From positions 1 to 62,177 of the forward strand of contig JAHBMJ010002809.1 in NCBI GenBank assembly GCA_018398765.1: DNA of 62,177 bases, in the 5' to 3' direction. How positions within the stretch are numbered: the first letter of the stretch is position 1; the number at the start of each line of letters is the position of its first letter. Positions 47,017 to 60,200 of this stretch are shown here, one piece after another. The notes beneath the pieces are model-generated. The model worked only from the letters and a program-made list of their open reading frames with translations, was not told the origin of the DNA and did not search any database. Made by a program: the position numbers and the translations under genes. Source of the stretch: Chromera velia. Taxonomy: Eukaryota; Sar; Chromeraceae.

Positions 47017-48274
47017 AAAGAGATTTTAGGGCAACAAGAGAAAGAAGAGATAACATGAACGGTATGACTTCAAGAAAAGAAACCAGAGAATGAAAGGAAG
47101 AAAAGAGGGAAGCACCGAGAGAGAGAGTCACAAGACGCGAAAAGGGAGAAGAGGTCGATCGAGGAAGAGAGAGGAAAGGGAGGCCGCCATCGAACCCCCC
47201 ATGCAGGAGTAAGCAAGCATTCAGGCAGGCAGGCAGACACGACGGAAAGAGGGAGAGAGAGAAATGCATTATCGCACCCCATTGTCTTCGAACGACAAAG
47301 AAAAAAAAAGAAAGAAAAAAAGGGCCCCAAACAACATTGCAAGGTTGCAGGAAGGCTCACAGCCAGCCAGAGTTTCTTTCGACTTTTTTTCTCTCTGTAA
47401 CTCATCCGTGTTCCTCTTTCCTCTTTCCTTCCCTCTCTTTTTGAAAGCCAATGTCTATCTGTCTATCTGTCTGTCGGACACTCATACACCCCACGAGCGA
47501 CAGACAGACAAACAAGACAGACGAACAGACAGCTAGACCACCCATCACTCAGTCAGTCAGACACACTTGAAAAGTTGTTGCAGCAAGAAGGAGAAGAAAG
47601 AGAGAGTATGGACTCCGTCCCCCCCCCCGAGGATACGGCCACCCATGCACCACATCTCTCTCGATCCCCTTGCCTTCCTCTCTTTCAGAGAGAGGGGAGG
47701 GTGAGGGTAAGCAGGCAGACTGCATAAGAAGAGCTCAGGAGGAACTTAGTGGCTCATCTGCTCGCTCAACAACTTCACTCACTGACAGGTCGACCCCCTT
47801 GGGCGCTTTTTCGATAGCTTTCTTAATTCTGTCTTCTCTCTCTTTTCTTTTTCTCTTTCCTTCCGTGTTTTTCTTTCGATCAGACGTCTTCCCGTCATGA
47901 GATCCGTCACCTCGCTTTCTTTTTGTCTTCCGCAGTTTGGGTCGGGTCAGATGGGGTGTTTGTTGCACGATGCGTTTCCTTCTTCCTTTCTCCTTTCCTT
48001 CCGTCTTGTTCAAGACATGCACTCTCTCTCTCTCTCACGCGCACACGGGGGGGGGTGGAGACAGGAGACAAGCGAAGTGAGGAAGGAACGAGAAGGGATA
48101 AGAAAGGAAACGTACCCATTGACACACAAAGAAGACAAAGCAAAGAAAGAACGAAAGTCAGAGTGCCTAACTCTACAGTAAGCTCTCTCACTATCTCTCT
48201 TTCCCCCTTAATTCTCTCGTGAACGTCTCTGTCAGTCCATCCCCACACTACCTTCTGCATGCAGCCCGCACTTT

Positions 48275-48338
48275 CTTCCTTTCTTTGCAGTAGAAGGGGC
48301 CTGGAGGCACTTCCTTTCTTTGCAATAGAAGGGGCCTG
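48275..48338. repeat. Short tandem duplication with a TGCAG/TGCAA core
   Basis: TTCCTTTCTTTGCAGTAGAA plus GGGGCCTG occurs twice with period about 37; the second copy has GCAATAG. It looks like a pyrimidine tract with an acceptor, but no exon follows. Confidence 0.7.
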
Positions 48339-51243
48339 CAGGCAGCGAAGGAACAAAAGGGAGAAAGAGCCAAAGAGCAGACAGATAGAAAGGTGCAGAC
48401 GAGCACCCACACAAACAAACAAAGAAGCATAGAAAGATCCAAAAACAATAAGTAAGTAAGTAAGAAAGAAAGAAAGACGACGTACCCCGACGCAACAAGC
48501 AGGCAGAGCTAGGGAGAAGAAATCACACTGGTACCCACATGCACCCATCCATGCACAGATCCATACATACATACAGACAGACATCCAGCTGCGCGTCGTC
48601 TGTTGGCCAAACCCAAACAAACCTTTTGAGATTGTTGGCCACAAACAGAAATTTCGCCTCAAAAACTTTTTGTAGAGAGATCATTTTTTGGCTTTCGGAA
48701 AAATACTGTCGGTCCGTGGTTGATTTTTTCAATCCTGTTGCCCTCCTCGAAAGAGCGAGAACAATAGAAGAACAGTAATCCAGTAACTTCCGTCCGCCCA
48801 CAAACACACGGGTGACCCACAACGCACCTAGCACCTCCCGTCCGATATTTTTTTTTCAATCGACTTTTCGTTCATTGAGAAAACCTGCCAAGCCTTGTCC
48901 GTCCTGGCTTGACGAAGTCTTGATTCTTCTTGCGTGCCTCCCACCATACCCTCTCTTCCACAGATTTTCATTACTACCGACCTGTCCATTCCTCGAGCGA
49001 CCTGCCTGCCTGCCTGTCGAAAGGAAAGGCCGAAGAAATGAAATCGCCTCTACACTTTTTCAAGGGACTTCTTTTCCGTCCTTTCCTTCCTTCCTTCCTT
49101 TTCGTCTGACTGTCCCAACGACCTTCCCTTCTTCCTGGTTTATAAAGACCAAAAACAGTTGACCCCTTGAGTACAGAAAGAGAGGAAGAGGACTGCATGC
49201 AAGTCAGTTTGACAGATTCTCAGCTGAATTCAAAAATGCAGAAGCAGAAAAGATCGATTAGTAGAAGAAAGCAGGCGGAAGGAAAGAAGGAAGAAAGAAA
49301 AAAAGAACTGCAACAGGAGGAGGGAGAAAGACAGAGAAGGAAAGAGAGAGCAGACGGAAGGGACAGAAGAGAATACAGGAGACAGACAAATGGGAGAGGA
49401 GAGAGAGCGTGAGTGACTGGAGAAAGAGAGGGAGGGCAAGAACCAAAAATAGATCGGACAGAAGGATGACAAGAGGAGAAATCTGAGTGGAAGATGAAAG
49501 GCTCAAATTTTCCAACGCTTCTTTTCTTTTCTTCACTTTCTCTCATCTGATTCGCGATTTGTTTTTCTCTCTGCAGGCCTCTCTGTTTTTTTTTGGTTCT
49601 GCGGCTGGTTGGCGGACTGGGGCGTGAGTCGGCTACCGGGGCGGGCACTGTCTAACTGAGTGAATGAGGGAGTGAGAGAACGTCTCGATCGATCTGCTGC
49701 GGGGGTGTCGAATGCGGCAAGTAAGTGTGAAAATGGACGGTGTGAAGGCTGGATGGCAGGGTGCATGCATGAATAAACGACGAGAGATTCTCTGTGTCTC
49801 TTTCTTTCGGGCCAAGGAACCTACCCGTTTACGATTGACTGGTGATTGCATGCATGCATGGAGGGAATGTGGACAGACTGGCGGACTGCTGCACGTTTTT
49901 TCTTTCTGCTTCTTAATTTCCCCCTCTGTTCTTCCAGACAGAAGTGACGCAGGCAGTCAGGCAGACGACTGAATTCGCATTTTCTTTCCTTCCTTCACAC
50001 CACGGCGGTGTGACGAGACAGATCGACTGAGTGGGGGGAGTGGAATGAAGTGTAATGATGTTCAATTCGTTTCGTGGACATGGACTTGTTTTTTCGTCTC
50101 TCGTTCTTTCTTGCTTTCTTCCTTTGATTTTTTTGACTTATTTCAGACGGGAGAGGGCTGAAGAGAGAGAGAGAAAAGGGGGAGAGGGACTTTCTGTGGT
50201 TTCTTTCTGAACGTATGCATATGAATACAAAGAAAGAAAAAAGGCATGCATTCATTCAATTTAACGAAGGAAGAGAAGAAACAGAAACGAAAGGCCAACT
50301 CTCCTCAGTGCCTTTCTTTGATTCCTTCTCTTTTCTTCTGAGTTCACATTTTTTTCTTCGGCTCTTTCTTACCTACCGTCTTTCTTTCCTTCCGCATTTT
50401 GAGCAACCAGCGAGCAGCTCCTTCCCCTCCCCTCTCCTCCCCGTTTTCTCCTTCCCATTCTTTAGTGCTTCCTTCATTCATTCACGTATTGTAAATGAAT
50501 CAGAAAAAAAGAATGACGTGTCTTTCGTTTTTCTTAAATCCTGCCAGATGCCTACCACGGTTGACTTGTTCACAGACTCATTTCATTTATCATTCATTGA
50601 TCCATTCATTCATTCAGATCGCCACTTTGCTCGTCGTTCATTTTGGTTCCTCTTCTTTCTTTCGTTCTTTCCTTCTCTCTCACTACTTTCCTTCCTTCTT
50701 TCCCTCTCTCTCTCTCTCAAGCCATCGAGTCGAGGAGAAGGACGTTGGAGAGAGAGACAGAGAGAGTGACTTGAGTGCAAAAAAAGGAAGGAAGGGAGCA
50801 TCAATCGAAGTCTACCTACCTACCTAGCTGCCTGCCTGAACGCAGGCGGCAGACGTCTCTCCTCTCTTTCTTTCCTTCCTTCCGTCTGCCTGCACGGAGG
50901 GAGAGGCGCTTCCTTCCTTCCTTCATTTTTCTGAATAATTCAATTGACTCATCCTTCCTCTCTTCCTCCCTTCAGTTAGAAGGAAGGAAGGAAGCCTGCA
51001 GTGAATGAACTTTTGTTGACGACGCCAGATACCCTACTGTCTCTGTCACTGTCAACAACAATCAGTTCTCCCCCTCCGACTTTCCTTCGCAACAGCGCGA
51101 CAAGCAAAGAACTCAATCAAGCGCTTCTGTCTGTCTTTCTTTCTTTCTTTCTTTGATTGATTCGCCAACCAAGCAACCAGCCAACGAACCAAGCTGAACC
51201 AGCCAGCGACTTCAATCTCGCCCCTCCCTTCCATCCATCCATC

Positions 51244-54200
51244 CTAGGCAAAGCCTGGAGGAGGAAAAGTCAACCCACAACCGCTATGCAGGTCATCTGA
51301 TCCCAAACCCTCTCCTCCTGCCGCCTGACCCGAAGGAGGAGGAGGGCCCAGGGGGAGGCGCCCCGTCCCCGTCCACTCGCTGCTGCTGGGGGCCCCGATA
51401 GGCACGGGGGGGGACGAGGGTGGGCGTTGGGGTTCAAATTCGAATCCTGGGGGGACGTCAGGGGTGATCGGGGAGACGAGCACGTTCGGGTTCCTCTCCC
51501 CTGGCGGCGCCGGGGCTCTCTTCGGAGGCTCCGTGTGGAGTGGCGGCGCCGGGGGGGACGGCACCGGCACGGGCACGGGGGAGTTCTGCCACACAGGGCT
51601 GTTGGGGGCGTGCGTGTGCGGGGGGGACGGGAAGGGCCCGGCAGACGCGACTGCAGCAGCTTGCTGTGCATGCTGCTGTTTCATCCTGAGCATCTTCGAA
51701 TGGCTCATCAGCTGGCTGACCTCTCCTCCTGCTCCTGCTGAGGGGGCGTGTTGCAGCAGGGAGGGGCCGTGGGAGAGGGAGCCAGGACGGGAGTCCATCA
51801 CAGGCAACCCCACACACACGCCAGTAGTGCCTCCTCCTGTAGACAGCGGAACGGATTGCTTCCTTGCTGCAGGCGACTGCGTAGAGACAGACCGGGTAGG
51901 CAGGCCTAGTCCTGGAGGCCCGGGCAGGGTGCTGTGCAGTGCTGGTTGCATAGGTCTCAGGTCGACTGGGGGGAGAGTTCTGCTGGGGGGCAGAGACGGG
52001 ATCTGACTGATGGAGGAGGACTGGCCAGCTGCTGCTGCTGCTGCTGTAGGAGGCTGGAGTCCCGGCGGAAGGTGCAGGTGGGTGTGCTGCGGTTGCGGTA
52101 CCGCCATTGACACCCCCACTCCTCCTGGTATCTGTTGGGCCTGTGCGGCGGCGCCCACCAGCTCTTGTGGCTGTCCTTGTCCCTGCATTTGCATTTGCTT
52201 CTGTTCCTTTGACTCCTTGTTTGTGGGCTCCTTCTCCTTCGGCTTCCATGCCTCGAAGGCCAACACCAGGTTCCGGTTCTGGAGGGGGAGACGCTTGAGG
52301 GCAAGGAGATGGTGGGCAGCCGCCTCTGTCGCACAGCCCAGAGTCGCAAACGGCTGGCCGAGAGCCTTCCAGACCTGCAAACAAACAAAGAGACGAGCGG
52401 TGGAACGAGCACGGATACGGAAACCAACCGCGAAGACGGCAGGCAGGTAAGATGGAAAGAAAGGGAGTCAGTGGGACGTCAGTACACGAACGAGCACGGG
52501 CTCTCTCTCCCCCTCCCGCACTGAGCAGAAGGACACAGCATCTTCGTGGATTCTTGCTGGCTGCACTTTCCCACAGAAACTCTAAATTCTTCGCCCATCT
52601 ACCTTGCCCCCCCCCCCCCAAATCCCCTTACCTGCACGAGTCTGTGCTGCGTGTCACTTTTGACGAACAGCTTGTTGATGAAGTCCCTCAGCACAGAGTG
52701 GGACCACTCTACAGGCACGCCATACACGACCACACACAGCCGCTGCTTGATCTCTGGCCCCACTTCCTTGATCGACAACGCACCCGGCCACTTCGCCTCC
52801 TGTCTCTGCACACAGACAGGCAGGCAGGAAGGGAATTGTGAGAAAACAAAATAAAAGGAAACGTCCATATGCTCATACAAATTGTATGAGCCTCTTGTTT
52901 CGTCAAATTGAAAAACAAAGATGAACAAAAAATCGGGGAGAGGGCCTCAAAAATCGAACAACCAGATCGCGATCTTTGAAAAACTCAATGCCCCGCCCTC
53001 CGCCCCCCAAACGCACGCCCATGCAGGCACCTCTTTACAAAATAAAATAAATGACTTGCCTGATGAGACGGCAGAGTCAACCCGCTGCTTTGTTGGAGCT
53101 GCTGTGTCCCTCCTGAAGCTGCCCCCGAGCTTCCTCTCGCCTGGTCGCTCCCCCAGCCCTCCCAGATGTCTGTTGGCATGCTGAGCACATCCGCGGCAGA
53201 GGGGCCACTAGAGGGACAGGGAGGCAACGCCACCTCACTCCCCGCTCTGTTTCTTCCCCCGAGACCCAAGGAGAGACGGTTGTTCGAGTTGGACTGCTGC
53301 AACAGCGTCAAGTCGTCACTCGCCGCAGAGGAGGAGGACGCGCCCCCGTTGCCCCCCACTGAGAGAAACGCCGCCGCCCCGCTGTCGGAGTGCGGCGCTG
53401 GGGGGGGGGAAACAAACAGAAGACCCCCCTTCTCCTCCTGCTGGGCTTGCAGGAGCATCTGTTGTCTGCTGCTTGCCACTGCTGTACTCTCCCTCTCCCG
53501 CTCTCTGCTGGCCATCTTCAGGTTGTTCACCATCATGGGAGGGATGGCCGGGCTCTCCTCTCGCAGGAGCCCCGGCATTTCTCCCTGTGTGTGCACGCAA
53601 CTTGAGTGGGCCCGGATAGGCGGACACTGACCTGAAAGCATCAATCAAAGGGAAGGAAAGGGAAGAGAGGAAAGGAGGGGAGGGACTGAATAAAACAAAA
53701 CCAGCGAGGGAGGCGGATAGTCAGTCAGTCAGTAAACCACATAAAAGGTTGGAAGGCCACAGCAGAAATTCAAAAAACAGCCAAGGGAATGCAAATGCAT
53801 AATTGGGATGTCTGACCAAAGAAAGACATAAAGACAGACAGCTAGAAGCAACGTGAGCAGTCATTTCTATACCACTGTCTGTAAGCCTTCCTGCCTTGCC
53901 TAACGATCCAAAGCACAAACCAAACACAACAGAAAACACACACCAAAATCCACTCTCTCGTTGAGCTTTCCATATACATCGGGTGCACTCGACCCAAGCA
54001 TGTCACACGCAAATTTCGCAACCACCCGACCCACCCAGCCCCCATCTACAGCACATGCAGCCAAGCCAACAACTGACCGACCGAAGTCGATGGACGAGAG
54101 AGACGCCGCCGCTGCCGCTGCTGCCACTCCGTCATCGAAGTGCCCCCCACAGGGGGGACTCGCATGGGGTTGTGGTCTCTGTTGCTGCAAAGGCTGCTGT

Positions 54201-57200
54201 TGTGTTCCTTCAAATTGACCAGCAGCAGAGCCCATGCCCCCCCCCGAGAGCGCATCTGCATCTACGTTAGGGGGGCTCTGTGGGATGGACACGGGAATCT
54301 GCGTCATCGAGTTCGCTTTCGCTTTCCTCTGCGGAGGGTGAGGGTGTTGCCAGTCATCGGCACCCCCTCTCTCCCTAAGTTGGTGAGGCGGCGCGGGGGA
54401 GGCGGAAGATGCCGTCTCCGCCGCCGCAGGGCCAGAGGGGACCCACTGCCAGCTGCCGCCGCTATCACTTCCACCAACGGGCGCAGGCGCAGGCGGCCCG
54501 CCGCCCTCTCTCTGAGTGTTAGGCCGAGCTTGCTGTTGCTGTTGATGTGCATGAGAGGAGTGCAGAGGGGGGACAGAGACGGAGGTGGTGGACGGAGACG
54601 CTCCCCCAGCCCCAGCCCCTCCAGCCTGCAGTTCTCGATCTCTGTCGGAGCCTCCCCACACGCCCCCAGCATCGCCCTCCGGTCCACCAGGGCCTGCAAG
54701 CAAGTAAACATACACGAGGTATACAGGCACACACACAGGCACACAGAATGGTTTATTTGGTGTGCCGGAGAACGCGCAGGTGAGTGAGTGAGTGAGTGAG
54801 TGAGTGAGTGAGTCGATCAATCAATCAATTGAGAAGGCATACAGACAGGAGGTAGTCAAGACAATTGGCCACAACTCACTCAGCACACAACGAAACGAAA
54901 CGAAAAGTCGCCAAGAAAGACAAAAAAAGTCCACTCAGGTTCCCAAACGAAGGAGAAAAAACATGCAGGACGAAACAAAAAAACACCAAAAGCTCAACAT
55001 CCATCCAACCGCTCTCCTCCATGTCGTAACCAACCCCCCCCCCGCCCAGTTACAAACCCCTTGACCCTCCCTCGCCAACCTTCCCTTTTCGTCATTCCCC
55101 CACACAACTGATTCACCGGACTCACTCACTCACTCACTCACTCTCTCACTCACTCACTCACTCACTCACTCTCACTCTCTCACTCTCTCACTCACCCACT
55201 CACTCACTCACTCACTCACTCTCTCACTCACTCTCTCACTCTCTCACTCTCTCACTCACTCACTCACTCACTCACTCACTCTCTCACTCACTCACTCACT
55301 CACTCTCACTCTCTCACTACCTCTCTCACCCACTCACTCACTCACTCACTCACTCACTCTCTCACTCACTCACTCTCTCACTCTCTCACTCACCCACTCA
55401 CTCACTCACCCACTCACTCACTCACTCACTCACTCTCTCACTCACTCTCTCACTCTCTCACTCACTCACTCACTCACTCACTCTCCCACTCACTCACTCA
55501 CTCTCACTCTCTCACTACCTCTCTCACCCACTCACTCACTCACTCACTCTCTCACTCACTCACTCTCTCACTCTCTCACTCACCCACTCACCCACTCACT
55601 CACTCACCCACTCACCCACTCACTCACTCACCCACTCACCTACTCACTCACTCACCCACTCACCCACTCACTCTCTCACTCTCTCACTCACCCACTCACT
55701 CACTCACTCACTCACCCACTCACTCACTCACTCACTCACTCACTCTCTCACTCACTCACTCTCTCACTCACCCACTCACTCACTCACTCACCCACTCACC
55801 CACTCACTCACTCACTCACTCACTCACTCACCCACTCACTCACTCACCCACTCACTCTCTCACTCTCTCACCCACTCACCCACTCACTCACTCACCCACT
55901 CACCCACTCACCCACTCACTCACTCACCCACTCACTCACTCTCTCACTCACTCACTCTCTCACTCACCCACTCACTCACTCACTCACTCACTCACTCACC
56001 CACTCACTCACTCACCCACTCACCCACTCACCCTCTCACTCTCTCACTCACTCACTCACTCACTCACTCTCTCACTCTCTCACTCTCTCACTCACCCACT
56101 CACTCACCCACTCACTCACTCACTCACTCACCCACTCACCCACTCACTCTCTCACTCTCTCACCCACTCACTCACCCACTCACTCACTCACCCACTCACT
56201 CACTCACTCACTCTCTCACTCACTCACTCTCTCACTCTCTCACTCACCCACTCACCCACTCACTCACTCACCCACTCACTCACTCACTCACTCACCCACT
56301 CACTCACTCACCCACTCACCCACTCACTCTCTCACTCTCTCACTCACTCACTCACTCACTCACTCTCTCACTCTCTCACTCACCCACTCACTCACCCACT
56401 CACTCACCCACTCACTCACTCACCCACTCACTCTCTCACTCTCTCACCCACTCACCCACTCACTCACTCACCCACTCACTCACTCACTCACTCACTCTCT
56501 CACTCACTCACTCTCTCACTCACCCTCTCACTCACCCACTCACCCACTCACCCACTCACCCACTCACTCACTCACTCACCCACTCACTCACTCACTCACT
56601 CACCCACTCACTCTCTCACTCTCTCACTCACTCACTCACTCACTCACTCACTCTCTCACTCTCTCACTCTCTCACTCACCCACTCACTCACCCACCCACT
56701 CACTCACCCACTCACTCACCCACTCACCCACTCACTCTCTCACTCTCTCACCCACTCACCCACTCACTCACCCACTCACTCACTCTCTCACTCTCTCACT
56801 CACCCACTCACTCACCCACTCACTCTCTCACTCACTCACTCACTCACTCACTCTCTCACTCTCTCACTCACCCACTCACTCACCCACTCTCTCACTCACC
56901 CACTCTCTCACTCACCCACTCTCTCACTCACCCACTCACTCACCCACTCACTCACTCTCTCACTCTCTCACTCACCCACTCACTCACCCACTCTCTCACT
57001 CACCCACTCACTCACCCACTCACTCACTCTCTCACTCTCTCACTCACCCACTCACTCACTCACTCACTCACTCACCCACTCACCCACTCACTCACTCACC
57101 CACTCACCCTCTCACTCTCTCACTCTCTCACTCACTCACCCACTCACCCACTCACTCACTCTCTCACTCTCTCACTCACCCACTCACTCACCCACTCACT

Positions 57201-60200
57201 CACTCACTCACCCCAACATCCAGACGTATGCGGCACCACCCCCCCGTCCGTCGAGACTCTGTGCCCGAACGCGAGGGGACTCGTCGTCCTCTTCCTCATC
57301 CTCGTTCCCCCCTGCTGTTGTTGAGAGGAACTGAGTGAGGGCGTGAGGCTGCTGCTGGGATGGGACCCGGAAGGGGGAGCTCCTCCCAGTCCCTCCATTG
57401 TCCTCACACCCACACCGTCACTCAGGACGCCCTCAGACTCTGCTCTCTGCAAAGTGACCGCGTGCGTCTGTTGCTGTTGCTGCGGGTGTGCGTGCTGATG
57501 CGTGGGTTTGAGGGGACTCTCTGCGCTCTGCTGCTGCATCTGCTGTTGCCTTCTGAGGTCGTGCATCAGAGTGGCGAGACCAGAAGAAGAACCTCCTGCT
57601 GACTCAAAGTCGGCAGCAGCAGCCCCACCGGCGGGAGTCACTGAGACGCCACGGTTGACCTGAAGGGGAGGAATCTCCACAGCTCCTCCTGCAGCGGGGG
57701 CAGCAGCAGGGGGTGCCGCCCCTTCTCTAGTCACCTGGACTGGATTCTTCAGGGGTGGCACGTCGACTCTGCTTGTTGCGGTTACCGTCAGGGGTGATCC
57801 CCCTCCGTTTCCTGACAGGGGTGACGTGGCCTCCCTCTCTCTGTGAGCGTGGGTGGAGACGGAAGCCGCGGCGTCTCTGTTCACGAGAGACGCCCAGCTA
57901 TCTGCTGCACTCATGCCCTCAATCGGGGTTACGGGGGGGGAGAGACGGGTGGGCAGGCTCTCGGACTCGTCAGCAGCCTGCAGGAGAGACACGAACCCCA
58001 CTCGGTGGGCATTCAAGAGCTCCACTGCCCGACCCGACCGGAAACAGTACTGGTGGCCCGAGGAGGAGAAGGTCACAGACGCCAGGCCCGTGCCCTCCTT
58101 CTCTTGCTTGTCCTTCGACTCCGCCCCCCCCTCCCCTGCTGCTCCAGCTGCACCACCGGCTGCCGACCGAACAAGCGGCCCTCTGATGACGTCACTCCGT
58201 CTGATCCCGTCAACCCTCGGCCAGTTGAGCCTTCTCGGGTCTCTGTACTTGGTCTCTGTGGCTGCGCGTCTGCTCTCTACCACAAACTGCTGCAGAGACG
58301 CGTGGAGCCTCGCAGAGGAGGGCTGCAGGTTGGAAACCTCCAGGGTCTGCAGGGCCTCTGTGGGAACGGCGTAGCAGATCAACGCAGGGAAGCGCGTGGG
58401 AAGGGCGGCTGCCTTGGCGACTGCGTAGGTGAGGGAGTCGAACAGATAAGTGCCGGGGCCGAAATCCTGACGCTGTCGGGACCCGTCCGGTAGGGGGGGC
58501 CAGGGAAGGGGGTTGAGGGGGATGCCGTAGATGGCGTAGTGCTCTGCTGTAGCTTGGTCTGCAGGCACACAGGCAGGCACATGCAGCAGAGATAGGAGGG
58601 AAGGAAGGAAGGAATAAAGAGAGAAAGAAGAAGTCGTGTGGATGGATTGTCGGAGGTCTGCACAGACAGACTGAATAGCTGTTTGGCGTCTTTCTCACCC
58701 GAGGAGGAGAAGATGCGAAATGAGGGGACAAACAAACGAAGACAGAGCAACAATTACATATATACGAAAATAACAAATACAGAGCCTTCATCTCAATCCC
58801 CCGCCCCCTTATGAAACAAACTGACAACAAGAAGAAACACCCGGCCTTCTACACTCCACAACACCTGCCTGACCGGTCGGGAAGAAGAGCACACGCGTCG
58901 AGGGGGCCCACCGAAGGACCTGCCCAATGCCCAGCACCTCATTGGCGACGTTCTCACAATTCGGTGTGGAAGGGCTGAACGACGACCGCCAGGCCAGAAG
59001 CTTGGAGGGCACACCCGAAAAGGGCGTCCACGGAGTCCCGTCCTGAGACCCGAAAGTGCGGGAGATCTCTACTGTCTTGAACTCACCCACACCCACGTTC
59101 GTAGCCAACCAAGAGGAGTTGGCATTTCGCTCCTTCTCCCACTCCCTCGCTCTCTCCTGCTCTTGCACCAGCTCAGTGGAACTTGGGCGATGCTGCTGGT
59201 TAGACAGGTGCATGGGGGCAGGCGGTACCTGCACAGTCCGAACAGCCCTCTGCTGCTGCTGTTCGTTTACTGGCAGGAGACGGGGAGCGGAGACGGCCCC
59301 TTCATCTGCCCCCGCGTTCTCGTCTAGGGACACAAACGCCGACCCGTCTCCTCCTTGTGGGTGGTGTTGCAGTGGCATCGTCTCCCTCTCTCTCTCTCTG
59401 TCCCCGAAAGCCCCCCCCGCCTGCTGAGGAGGAGGCCAAGACCCCCCGGCAGCGGAGGTCTCTGACCTCATCTCCCTCTCCGTGGCTGCCTCGGAGTGCA
59501 GAGACTGCATGGAGGACAGACCGTTGACTACAGGGGAACACGAACGGGCACCCTCACCACCGCCAGAGGCAGTGGGAGTGCTGGGCCCCCCTCCTGGGCC
59601 CTTGGAGAGAGTCATGCCGGGGCCCTCTGCATACGCAGTGGAGACGGACTGCTGCTGAGAGGGCACAGTCAACCCCTTTCCCCCCGCATGCAGAGGCTCC
59701 AGAGTCGGACTGCGCGTCTCCCTGCTGCTGCTGTGATTATTCGGACAGCAGCCGTTTGGTGTAGTCCTCCCATGCGCCTCCCCCCCCACGGCGTTGCTGC
59801 TGCTGCTGTCGGGGGTTCCCCTGGTCCTTGCGGGAGAGTTGCACTGGCTCTGTGCAGGGCTTATCATGATATGGTTCGGGGTCCCTGCAGAGCCCTGCAG
59901 CTGCTGGGCAGATGTACCCACAGGGGGAGACGCAGGGGAGGGGGCGTGCATGTGCATATGCAGGCTGGAGGGCAGGGGGGAATCGAGGAACGCGGGCTTG
60001 CTGCTTTTGTTGGCGAATGTGAAGAGTTCGAGAGCTGCTTGGGCCTGCAGGTGGATGGGCCCGTTGAGGACCACCAGCTCGTAGGGACCCTCCGTCACCT
60101 CTCGCGGAACCCAACCACTGCAAAAAAGCAAAAAAAGAGGCAGGGAGGAAGCAAGCAAACACATTGTGTCGCACAAACAAACATACTTTTCCACAAAAAA

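Larger units (their letters stand above)
45801..51243. other. Long intergenic stretch with simple repeats
   Basis: About 5.4 kb of GA- and CTTC-rich sequence. Open frames are short or made of Ser/Phe/Leu or Arg/Glu/Lys runs read from microsatellites. I find no exon with consistent splice phase. A minus-strand frame at 48523-48834 has mixed composition, but no domain or matching exons. Local tandem duplications are listed separately. Confidence 0.5.

Noticed and set aside
51458-52621. 387-codon frame on the minus strand in another phase
   Set aside because: The competing frame gives the RRM continuation, fits the upstream exon phase and ends in a sensible stop; this one is Arg/Pro/Ser-rich noise.
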